Program-made: the position numbers and the translations under genes
Shown here: in pieces, positions 57,253 to 64,000 of the stretch
Numbering within the stretch: the first letter of the stretch is position 1
Layout of the letters: each line of letters opens with the position of its first letter
Notes under the pieces: generated by a model
The model's database searches: none
What the model was told of the DNA's origin: nothing
Seen by the model: the letters and a program-made list of their open reading frames with translations, nothing else
Source: Marinoscillum pacificum
GTDB taxonomy: Bacteria > Bacteroidota > Bacteroidia > Cytophagales > Cyclobacteriaceae
DNA length: 64,000 bases
Direction: 5' to 3'
Assembly: GCF_024714495.1 (NCBI RefSeq)
Contig: NZ_JAMZMJ010000002.1
Span: forward strand, 248,001-312,000

Positions 57253-57966
57253 CTAAAAATCCAGAAAATACCAATATCCTTCTCGCTCAACCATGGTCAT
57301 TTCTTCAAGCTTATTGGATTGTTCGCCATAGGCTATTTCAATATGAGCTAGGTTATTTTCCATTTTAGGTTCACTCATGATTCTACCCTTCCCAAAAGTT
57401 CTCCTCCAATTGGCAATTGCTTCCTTAGGATAAATTTCCACGAAACAAATGTTCGCTACATCATTGGAGAACTCTCCATATGGATCCAATAAATACCTCA
57501 TATTTTTTGTATCGCCATCATTGGCTGCTTTAAAGAAAGCCTCTAAGGTTCCTTTAGGAGTTTTCTGGAAGTCGAAATTCTGATGAAGTTTAACTTGAGC
57601 AATTTCTCTTTCTATTTTGCCTGACAACTCCTTCAAACCTGCAATTTGATAACGTTGATTTGATAATTGCTGCTCTTTTAGGGACAATGACCTTCCAAGT
57701 TGAAATTCATTAAGTTTCTTCAGTTTCATCTCAGCCAATTGTATTTCTTTTTCATTTAGGGCCAAAATCTCCTTCAGATAGTTTTCCTTTATTCCTTTCC
57801 CTACTTCGATCTTTTCTAAATGAATACGTAGCTGCTCCCTCTTGATAGAGTCAACTCTTGCCACTGAATCAGCTACAAACTTTTCTCTTTGTGCGATCTC
57901 AGATTTACTAGGTCCACAGGCCCATATAAACATACCTAGCAAACAGCTCAAAATTATTGTTCTCAT
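57253..57966 (-). CDS. Lipoprotein with coiled coil and DUF4878-like C-terminus
   Basis: 237 residues with lipobox Cys17 (MFIWACGPS). A charged helical region rich in Lys, Glu and Leu (about 25-130) looks like a coiled coil. The C-terminal part (about 140-237, TPKGTLEAFFKAANDGDTKN to EREGYWYFLDF, read in two parts) has the pattern of NTF2-like/DUF4878 lipoproteins. Probably faces the periplasm. Follows the VWA-like lipoprotein gene after 32 bp, so the two are likely co-transcribed. Confidence 0.65.
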   Translation of the reverse strand: MRTIILSCLLGMFIWACGPSKSEIAQREKFVADSVARVDSIKREQLRIHLEKIEVGKGIKENYLKEILALNEKEIQLAEMKLKKLNEFQLGRSLSLKEQQLSNQRYQIAGLKELSGKIEREIAQVKLHQNFDFQKTPKGTLEAFFKAANDGDTKNMRYLLDPYGEFSNDVANICFVEIYPKEAIANWRRTFGKGRIMSEPKMENNLAHIEIAYGEQSNKLEEMTMVEREGYWYFLDF

Positions 57967-57998
57967 GTTTTATCTATTTCGTGTAGAAGACTATGCAA

Positions 57999-59015
57999 TC
58001 AACTAGCGGATTTTTCAATTCCTAAAAAGCTGGAAATGACCTGATTCACTTCTCTTGTAGAATTTACTGTCTTGTGCAATTCGTACTTTTTCACCCCGGA
58101 CTTCTCTAACCAATCCGACCAAAACAATTGGAGTACCTCTTCATCTGTCGGGTGTACAGTTGCATTTCCAGCAGGTGATAATGAACGATCGTACATTTCC
58201 ATCACCAATACTTCTACGTCCTTCAATACAGGATTTTTTACTGGAATAATACCATACTCTTCCTCCTGGAAGAATTGTTGCATATCTCCTATGCCAGACT
58301 TTTTGAATGCCTTTCTAAAATCTTTGATGGATTGAGAGCTCAAATAGTAACATTGTCCTTTGGTGAGACATGCATCCTCACCGTAAAGAGAAGCTTCGAT
58401 GTAACCATCTGTCAGCATAATTAAGATATTTCTAAATTTATGCTCATAAGTACGTCCATTGAAAGATTTGTATTCAGACTTAGTTTTCACTTTGAGATCA
58501 CTCAAACCTGAATTAAAGAAAGACCACAAATCAGCTCCATGAGTATCTGCTATAGATGCTTGGGTTACTCGTTTGTATTCCTGTAAAAACTCCGTTTTGG
58601 CCACACTTAGCTTTTCATCCGAGCGATCTTTGATAAAGTTGATTCGATCGAGTTGCTTATCAAACCTGCTAAAATCAATGGTCATCCTAGACATATCGAT
58701 ATCATACAAACTGATAAGGCCTTTGTTTATCATCGTTACACTAAATACGTCTTGTTGATTATCTGATCTTTTATCATTCAAAATATCAGGATATATTCTA
58801 CCCAATACATCCTGAACAATCTCCATGTCATTGACAGGTTTCGGATAGAGTTTGCTATTCAATCGATTTGAAAAATCTGGTGCTATGATCACATTGTAAT
58901 GAACGATCTGAAAAGTATCTGTAACAGGTCTTTCCGAGGTTGCTTGCTTAGAGGCACAGCTTGTAAACAGAGCCATTGCAACTACAGAAATGGCGATATA
59001 ATATTTCATTTTCAT
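57999..59015 (-). CDS. VWA-like lipoprotein
   Basis: 338 residues with lipobox Cys20 (ALFTSC). After a short linker comes NVIIAPDFSNRL (41-52), a strand followed by Asp47-x-Ser49 as in the first MIDAS loop of von Willebrand A domains, though the second Ser is Arg51. RNILIMLTDGYIEA (195-208) matches the TDG strand. The fold is therefore VWA-like with a degenerate metal site. Function unknown; VWA lipoproteins usually assemble with partners. Its ATG overlaps the PLD gene stop (ATGA), linking the two. Confidence 0.6.
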   Translation of the reverse strand: MKMKYYIAISVVAMALFTSCASKQATSERPVTDTFQIVHYNVIIAPDFSNRLNSKLYPKPVNDMEIVQDVLGRIYPDILNDKRSDNQQDVFSVTMINKGLISLYDIDMSRMTIDFSRFDKQLDRINFIKDRSDEKLSVAKTEFLQEYKRVTQASIADTHGADLWSFFNSGLSDLKVKTKSEYKSFNGRTYEHKFRNILIMLTDGYIEASLYGEDACLTKGQCYYLSSQSIKDFRKAFKKSGIGDMQQFFQEEEYGIIPVKNPVLKDVEVLVMEMYDRSLSPAGNATVHPTDEEVLQLFWSDWLEKSGVKKYELHKTVNSTREVNQVISSFLGIEKSAS

Positions 59016-61102
59016 TGTTTTATTCGGCTATCTAAATTCTTTGAAACCAGTTTTTCTTGCTTCCAAGCACTTGCTGCTTCATAAGAAAGCTTGGTGATAT
59101 TATTGGCTTTGGTGATGGAATACTGCTCATGTAAAAATCGATACCATCCCTCGAGAAAAGTACTTATTCGGTCTTTGACAGCATGAATAGAGATGAGGTA
59201 ATTGTCGTTTTCGATGTAGCTCACGTACACATCCGTAATACGTGTAATGCCATCTATAATAATGGAGGTTTCTGATTTGAGTCTGGCAATCTCAGCTTCC
59301 CTGTATTCTGGAAGCTGATTGATCTCGGACTCACCACTTTGCACTGTTTTTAGGTGTTCTATATTGGCAAGCGATAGCTGATGAATTTCATCCTCTTTTT
59401 GTTGATAGGTATCTTTGTACTCTTTGATTTTCTCTCGGTACTGTTCTATCAGCTTCTTACTCCTTAATTCCGCAATTTGAGGGTTTCGATCTTCGAATAT
59501 TCCTATTAGTTTATCAAATGAAAATTTGAACAGAAATAACCCAAGTGCACCCATAATGAAAACCAAATAGAAATTGGGGTTGCCGAAAATCATTAACCAA
59601 TGCCATATTTCATCTGCTTTTCCAGTCAAATATTCCACTTCATGAATGGACTTACTAACCACAAAAGCAATAAAGGCATCCACAACTAGAATCAACACCC
59701 AAACTGACCATTCTGGCAAACCTTTTTTACTGCCTTTCAACCTTCCTACAATAGCCAAGGTCATTGGCACAAATACAAATAGCAATATGAACAGAATGGC
59801 TGTACCTCCCTTATCAAACGCCATTCCCAAAGCATTGGGATTAAATACCTCAGGAGGTAGGGAAGTATCACCTCGCAATTGTTCTTCCTTGGCATCCAAC
59901 TCACTAAACATCAAAATATAAGCTGCAGAAGAGTAAAACAGGAATAAGTAAATGAACAATCCCAAATTGATGATCACAGCAGGAATCAGCTCAAACCACT
60001 TGATACCCGGAGTAATAAAATCACGCTCTTGCTTATTGATTTCTTCTTTGTAGAAATCTATCTGCTCCTGAATCTCTACCAGTTCCTGTGTTTGATACTT
60101 ATCTATTTTAGAATCATTTTGAGCAATCAACACCTTACTTGTAGCAACCTGTGCTTGCTGCACCTGCTCCTTGGTCTCGTACTTTTTAGAAATGGAGTTA
60201 ATCTCCAATTCCTGATTTTCTTTTAGGCTTTGAATATTTTTGGATCGCTGCTCATCGATGCGATTGAGCAAGCGATGCTTTTTGTCTTCTAGCGCATCTA
60301 TATCGGCAATAAAAGAGGAATACACACTATCAAAAGCATTGCCCAAGATCTGATAATCACCATTGGTAGTCTTGGCTAGTTCATAACCTTGAGCTGCAAT
60401 CTCGGAGCGATTGTAATGACTCACCTCCGCTGCAATCATGGTATCCAGGATCTGCTCATAGTCACGCTTGCGCTGATCTATTACTTCTACAGATGATCGC
60501 TTCGTTTCAATGGGTTCTGTCTCTTCTGAAACTTCAGAGCTTTTGAAGTGAGCTTTAATTGCCTTAGCATCTTCCAGTCCCAATTCGCTTATTTCTTTCA
60601 ACCGCTGCTTGATGTTTTCAAAGTTCTTAACCAACTCATCCACAGTTTGCTGGTGATTAGTGATAATGACACTCTCGTGGTTATTCTTCTTCGCATTGAC
60701 TGTCCAGTTATAGGAACCGTGAATAGCCTTTTCTCGATCTATAACACAGTACTTTTGATGCATCATTCCATAACCAACATTTTTAACTCTCAGGACGTTG
60801 GATTCCGCATCTGGAAAGCTGTCAAACTCGAGCTTACGGTTATCTTCATTATCGGAAACAATGATTTGAACATTGAGACCCGCTTCTGCCTTTTCTTTAA
60901 GTATGCGAAGAAGGTCTGAATCTGTAAACCATGCAGCAACAACAAGTATTTCCTGCTGAGCTTCTTTCAGCTCTCTAGAGATGGTTTCGAATATCTCCTG
61001 ATTATTGGAGATAGTCCTCTGATCTATCTCAGAGGTTTGGCGGTGATTGCCGTTCATGCCTGGCTTTTGCTCCCAGACACTTAGGCCATTTAAAATTGAC
61101 AT
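59012..61102 (-). CDS. PLD-family (HKD) protein with coiled coils and four transmembrane helices
   Basis: 696 residues from ATG 61102; a TTG at 61126 would add eight. A single phospholipase D/nuclease HKD half-site reads HQKYCVIDREKAIHGSYNWT (His115, Lys117, Asp122, GSYNW 129-133), in a PLDc_2-type domain at about 25-165. Long charged helices follow (about 215-365, coiled coil), then four transmembrane helices (about 372-399, 433-454, 465-485, 510-532) and another coiled coil (about 545-600). Single-HKD proteins act as dimers. Most likely a membrane-anchored nuclease or phospholipase with cytoplasmic catalytic domain. Overlaps the VWA-like gene. Confidence 0.8.
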   Translation of the reverse strand: MSILNGLSVWEQKPGMNGNHRQTSEIDQRTISNNQEIFETISRELKEAQQEILVVAAWFTDSDLLRILKEKAEAGLNVQIIVSDNEDNRKLEFDSFPDAESNVLRVKNVGYGMMHQKYCVIDREKAIHGSYNWTVNAKKNNHESVIITNHQQTVDELVKNFENIKQRLKEISELGLEDAKAIKAHFKSSEVSEETEPIETKRSSVEVIDQRKRDYEQILDTMIAAEVSHYNRSEIAAQGYELAKTTNGDYQILGNAFDSVYSSFIADIDALEDKKHRLLNRIDEQRSKNIQSLKENQELEINSISKKYETKEQVQQAQVATSKVLIAQNDSKIDKYQTQELVEIQEQIDFYKEEINKQERDFITPGIKWFELIPAVIINLGLFIYLFLFYSSAAYILMFSELDAKEEQLRGDTSLPPEVFNPNALGMAFDKGGTAILFILLFVFVPMTLAIVGRLKGSKKGLPEWSVWVLILVVDAFIAFVVSKSIHEVEYLTGKADEIWHWLMIFGNPNFYLVFIMGALGLFLFKFSFDKLIGIFEDRNPQIAELRSKKLIEQYREKIKEYKDTYQQKEDEIHQLSLANIEHLKTVQSGESEINQLPEYREAEIARLKSETSIIIDGITRITDVYVSYIENDNYLISIHAVKDRISTFLEGWYRFLHEQYSITKANNITKLSYEAASAWKQEKLVSKNLDSRIKQ

Positions 61103-61156
61103 TTGAAATAGATTGGTGTACTTCAAATGAACTCATTATAGCTATGAGACTATTCA

Positions 61157-61190
61157 TTACTTTTCTGAACCAGTAGATTTGGTTTCTGAA
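61157..61190. repeat. 34-bp direct repeat, copy 1
   Basis: Begins TTACTTTTCTGAACCAGTAG and ends ATTTGGTTTCTGAA; 33 of 34 bases match 62301-62334. It sits 55 bp upstream of the PLD gene start. The two copies flank the split lipoprotein gene. Confidence 0.75.
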
Positions 61191-61280
61191 GTGCCAAAGG
61201 CACTCTAAAAAACCTCAGATAAACACTAACCTTACATAGGAAACCTGGAATGGCACGTGAAAAAGTGGGGTTTGTATGAG

Positions 61281-62243
61281 CTAGATATTCTGACCCAACT
61301 TAAAAAACTCATAGCAAAGCTTATCATGTTTCCTCTGAATCTCATCTACTTGTTGAGCCTCATATTGATACAAGGACATATGATCAAGATCCATACACTC
61401 CTTCAAAACATCACTTACATACAGGTCACTCAAACTTTCATGATACTGATACTTCCAATGTTTTTTAATCGACTCAGGGATATTCAGGTCATCATCGCTC
61501 ATATTAACCCCACCCACTCTTATTTCATCCAACTTAACTGGTACATTATAATCACGTAGGAGCTCTCTAAAGGTCATGTACTTCAGTAGTTTTTCATTTT
61601 TGTAGTTTGCCTCCCAATAGAAAACGACTGGTTTTGTAAAAGGTGTTGTCGCCCTACACCAACTCATTCCATATTCGCCCAATGCTGTCGACAACAAGTC
61701 ATCATCCTCCTGAAGCTTTGAAACTATCTTATAACCAAACCTTACTTGATCAATACGTCCTTTCAATGGTGTAAGACGAAAGCCAATATTTACAGCTTAG
61801 TTTTCATTTGAATAGGTGTAACGCTCTTTGTATAACTCCACTGGCTCAACAAATAAATACCGGTCAATTGAATTATCGTATTCATATTTACTCCAATACT
61901 CCGAAAGTGAATCTACTAAATTCAAGTTTGGACCATAAATCGAATCCCATTCGATTTTGAGCCTTGAATAAACCTTATTGAAGTGAGCAGTATCATCTAT
62001 AAAGTTCACATAGTCATGAAGCCTCTGGTAAGTAAGGTCAAGCCACTTTACCTTATCAATTTCACTTTTAAGCAAAGAATCCACTACAAGGCTAGTGTAT
62101 TTGTAGGTGTCGGTAAAAGTAGAGTCTTCTGCAATCGCTTGTTTTAATTGCTCTACTGTTAAAGGAGTGAATATTGTTTTATCAAGAGGATTGCTACAAG
62201 AAAAAAGCAAGGTGGTGATTAAGGCTAATATCAAATATTTCAT
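61281..62243 (-). pseudogene. Lipoprotein gene apparently split by one in-frame stop codon
   Basis: From ATG 62243 the frame encodes a 148-residue lipoprotein (MKYLILALITTLLFSC, Cys16) to a TAA at 61799-61797. The same frame continues for 171 further codons to a stop at 61281 without another stop. The downstream part has no ATG near its beginning (only a TTG at 61766), and its codons run on smoothly from the first part. The simplest reading is one gene of about 320 residues broken by a nonsense mutation or read through. The N-terminal part is helical and charged; the C-terminal part has WCRATTPFTKPVVFYW and KKHWKYQYHES. No family recognised. Confidence 0.55.
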
Positions 62244-62300
62244 ATCTATTCTGTTTAATTCGTAGATCAAACAAAATGGTATTAACAATAGCCTAAGCAC

Positions 62301-62334
62301 TTACTTTTCTGAACCATTAGATTTGGTTTCTGAA
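62301..62334. repeat. 34-bp direct repeat, copy 2
   Basis: Second copy of the repeat at 61157-61190, one mismatch (T for G at position 17), 58 bp upstream of the split lipoprotein start. Confidence 0.75.
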
Positions 62335-62389
62335 TCTTTACTCACTAATAAGCTTTTGGTCAAGTAATAAACATTTAACTATCAAATAA

Positions 62390-62785
62390 TCACAAATGCT
62401 GCCAGCATTTCCCACTGGAGCTAGTCGTTGTTCGTTTGCATCGGGTTCCTTTTTGGGTAATAGCACTGCATTGCCTGGAAGTACCTGTAGATGAACTCGA
62501 TCGTGTTGGAGTAGTGGTTTGTGGACTTACGGAAGTCTTCTCTGTCTCTAGCGAACTAGGAGTAGTTACTGGCTTACAAACTTTACAAGCAGTGTACCCT
62601 TTTTCTTTGGCACTATCCAGTGTCAGCTCAGATTTAGACAGTCTTAAGTACCTGCAAGTTTCGCGATGGTATTTGGCTCCGGTATCGGTCACAAAGACTT
62701 TGGTGTCTTGAGAATAACCCGCGGTACAAGCTACTAAAACAAGAAACAGGAGACCAATGGCCTTACTCTTAAATAGTGTTTTCAT
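62390..62785 (-). CDS. Small exported protein with two Cys/His modules
   Basis: 131 residues with a signal peptide (1-26; lipobox-like VLVAC at Cys20 also possible). Module 1: KYHRETCRYLRLSK (39-52) and YTACKVCKP (64-72), with His40, Cys44, Cys67 and Cys70 placed as in Ada-like metal-binding motifs often found near secreted nucleases. A Ser/Thr-rich linker (73-103) follows. Module 2: RQCSAITQKGTRCKR to GKCWQHL with Cys106, Cys116, Cys127 and His130, the DUF5763-type CCCH zinc pattern. Last gene of a tightly packed five-gene group; starts 1 bp after the DUF4236 gene. Confidence 0.75.
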   Translation of the reverse strand: MKTLFKSKAIGLLFLVLVACTAGYSQDTKVFVTDTGAKYHRETCRYLRLSKSELTLDSAKEKGYTACKVCKPVTTPSSLETEKTSVSPQTTTPTRSSSSTGTSRQCSAITQKGTRCKRTTTSSSGKCWQHL

Positions 62786-62786
62786 T

Positions 62787-63083
62787 TTAGACAGTGAGTT
62801 TTGTGTAAATTAATTTAACCAGATAGATCAAGAATAACGCAACATTATAGACGACTACAGCTCCTACGTAGACTAAACCAAGTGCCAGGAGGATAACTAC
62901 TCCCTCTTTGCTCTTTCCCCAACTGGATCTGTAACTCAGTCCTGGTATACCGGTACGTATGGAAAAACCTCTAGTACCTACTGAACCAAACTTAGTCCGA
63001 GCACTCGCCGAGACTCCTCTCCTACTTAAATTGAGCCCGACTCCTTTCCCCAGATTTACTCGCTTTTGATACCGAAAGCTCAT
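62787..63083 (-). CDS. DUF4236-domain membrane protein
   Basis: 98 residues from ATG 63083, chosen because DUF4236 proteins begin exactly with MSFRYQKRVNLGKG; a longer frame reaching 63254 overlaps the Excalibur gene and is unlikely. The domain (1-55, GVGLNLSRRGVSASARTKF, GTRGFSIRTGIPGLSYRS) is basic and glycine-rich, followed by two hydrophobic stretches (about 60-92) that should span the membrane. Function unknown; DUF4236 is common in accessory regions. One-base spacers on both sides. Confidence 0.82.
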   Translation of the reverse strand: MSFRYQKRVNLGKGVGLNLSRRGVSASARTKFGSVGTRGFSIRTGIPGLSYRSSWGKSKEGVVILLALGLVYVGAVVVYNVALFLIYLVKLIYTKLTV

Positions 63084-63084
63084 A

Positions 63085-63414
63085 TCATTTACATTTACAA
63101 CCTGAGCCCACCACCCACTGACAGCATGCCGATGCACAATCCGCTTTTTTCTTATTGGAGCAACCACAGTTGGCAGTGGTTGGACATCCTCCGCCATTAG
63201 AACCTGTGCCTCCATCATTACTTCTAAAGTAATCTTCACAAGCCTTACCATCATTGTCGCGATCTAAGTCAGATCTACACTCCGGGTTGGCCTCATAATC
63301 CGCTTGAGCGGCTGCTCTAGATTCATAATCTGCACAGTTGGTGTCGAAGCATGGAGGCTCAGTTTCTGTGCAGGAAATAAGCACAATTACTATTATCAAT
63401 GTTAATATTCTCAT
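63085..63414 (-). CDS. Excalibur-domain Cys-rich lipoprotein
   Basis: 109 residues with lipobox Cys15 (IVLISC). Residues 22-62 are an Excalibur calcium-binding domain: CADYESRAAAQADYE then DLDRDNDGKACE, the DxDxDGxxCE loop (Asp49, 51, 53, 55, Cys59, Glu60). A Gly/Ser linker leads to a C-terminal knot with eight Cys in 32 residues (77-108). Excalibur domains are typically attached to extracellular nucleases; here the domain stands without one. Starts 7 bp after the Pro-rich gene. Confidence 0.85.
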   Translation of the reverse strand: MRILTLIIVIVLISCTETEPPCFDTNCADYESRAAAQADYEANPECRSDLDRDNDGKACEDYFRSNDGGTGSNGGGCPTTANCGCSNKKKADCASACCQWVVGSGCKCK

Positions 63415-63421
63415 CCTGTTC

Positions 63422-63559
63422 TCATTTTGGTGGTGATCTTCGGTGTGGCTTTACTGGCACCGTTTTAGGACCAGGTTTGGGTTTGCTCGGATTTGGTCTT
63501 GGTGTAGGCGACGGTGTAGACCTTCTGTGAGGTTGGACAGGTACAGATTTCTTTTCCAT
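63422..63559 (-). CDS. 45-residue Pro/Arg-rich peptide with repeated motif
   Basis: Begins MEKKSVPVQPHRRSTPSP and ends VPVKPHRRSPPK; the VPVxPHRRS motif occurs at both ends around a (Pro-x)n middle. 15 of 45 residues are Pro. The ATG overlaps the GIY-YIG stop codon (TAATG), and the stop is 7 bp from the Excalibur start, which argues for a real gene despite the size. No signal peptide. Function unknown. Confidence 0.6.
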   Translation of the reverse strand: MEKKSVPVQPHRRSTPSPTPRPNPSKPKPGPKTVPVKPHRRSPPK

Positions 63560-63984
63560 TACTCTGTCTTATAAACTGTGAAATTTGTATTAATCTTGGC
63601 TGTTTTACCGGATGATATAACCGAAGTTTGATCATAGGGAAATGAGTTTTTGTATTCTATATTTTCAGGAGGTTTATGCTCAAAAATATAAGCTGCTTCC
63701 ACTCGTTCCCTATCAATCGATCCGACAGGACCTGTTGAATAGCACAATTCATTCCCAGGCCTAACATGTTTCTCCCAATCATTCTTTTTTTCATGATTGT
63801 CAATTCTCTTTCGAACATTTGCTGCCTCCCCAATGTAAATGAGCTTATGAATTGCCAAATTCTGTAAATTCTGGTTATAGGTACATTCATAAACAAAGTA
63901 GACACCGGATTGAGGAGTTATTCCTCCTTTGTTTTTCTCCCTCCAATAACCTTCAATTTCAATATTAAAAGACTTAACTGCCAT
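63559..63984 (-). CDS. GIY-YIG nuclease-like protein
   Basis: 141 residues. GVYFVYEC (27-34) and LIYIGEAANVRKRIDNH (48-64) give the GIY and YIG strands with catalytic-region Arg58/60; Glu96 in RERVEAAYIFEHKPPENIEY is the metal-binding Glu. A compact single-domain protein of the kind found in repair or mobile-element contexts, without a signal peptide. First gene of the packed group GIY-YIG, Pro-rich peptide, Excalibur, DUF4236, Ada-like/DUF5763. The promoter should lie at or beyond the right edge. Confidence 0.82.
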   Translation of the reverse strand: MAVKSFNIEIEGYWREKNKGGITPQSGVYFVYECTYNQNLQNLAIHKLIYIGEAANVRKRIDNHEKKNDWEKHVRPGNELCYSTGPVGSIDRERVEAAYIFEHKPPENIEYKNSFPYDQTSVISSGKTAKINTNFTVYKTE

Positions 63985-64000
63985 GATATTTTAGTTTTGT

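Noticed and set aside
63084-63254. N-terminal extension of the DUF4236 gene
   Set aside because: It overlaps the Excalibur gene in another frame, and DUF4236 proteins begin at MSFRYQKR, matching ATG 63083.

Overview
The window looks like chromosomal DNA of a marine Bacteroidota, most likely a Cytophagales-type gliding bacterium. The signs are SusC/SusD pairs, Bacteroidota promoters (TTTG then about 19 nt then TAnnTTTG), a type IX secretion C-terminal domain, a PIDGG-type mini-protein, and a full set of enzymes for brown-algal alginate. These assignments come from reading motifs by eye; no database search was run.

Left part (1-17.2 kb, all minus strand): an alginate utilisation locus. In transcription order it runs SusC transporter, SusD lipoprotein, PKD-rich surface lipoprotein, PL7, PL6 and PL17 alginate lyases, KdgF cupin, MFS uptake protein, two SDR reductases and KDG kinase (cut by the window edge). 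A GntR/FadR-type regulator lies upstream with two copies of a 15-bp operator-like palindrome. Polymer is cut outside and at the surface, oligomers are imported by SusCD and finished by PL6/PL17, and unsaturated uronate passes through KdgF, SDR reductase and KdgK towards KDPG. A plus-strand terminator between the regulator and susC suggests a small antisense RNA.

Middle (17.2-35.8 kb): a tRNA-Glu cluster with two intact and two decayed copies, each linked to a terminator; an M16 peptidase; gapA; and an 8-kb block (mini-protein, giant DUF285/T9SS adhesin, LytTR response regulator, 7TM histidine kinase). The block is bounded by a 135-bp direct repeat made from the 3' end of a neighbouring gene. 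After it come membrane proteins, a LolD-type ATPase, a DMT permease and sucC.

Right-middle (35.8-50 kb): a repeat-rich spacer, then one co-directional amino acid block ilvE-D-B-N-C-A followed by thrA-B-C. In front of ilvE sits a 28-codon leader peptide rich in Ile, Val and Leu, with a terminator and an 8-bp alternative pairing: a complete transcription attenuator.

Right end (50-64 kb): methyltransferases, a MauG-type di-haem peroxidase, a 390-bp triple tandem repeat, a 1-Cys peroxiredoxin and a cytidylate-kinase-like protein. Then comes an accessory region on the minus strand with envelope lipoproteins and several nuclease-type folds (GIY-YIG, PLD/HKD, DUF3883 PD-(D/E)XK, Excalibur and Ada-like Cys modules), including one gene apparently split by an in-frame stop. 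This last region is the best candidate for an undescribed system; the ilv attenuator is the best supported regulatory finding.
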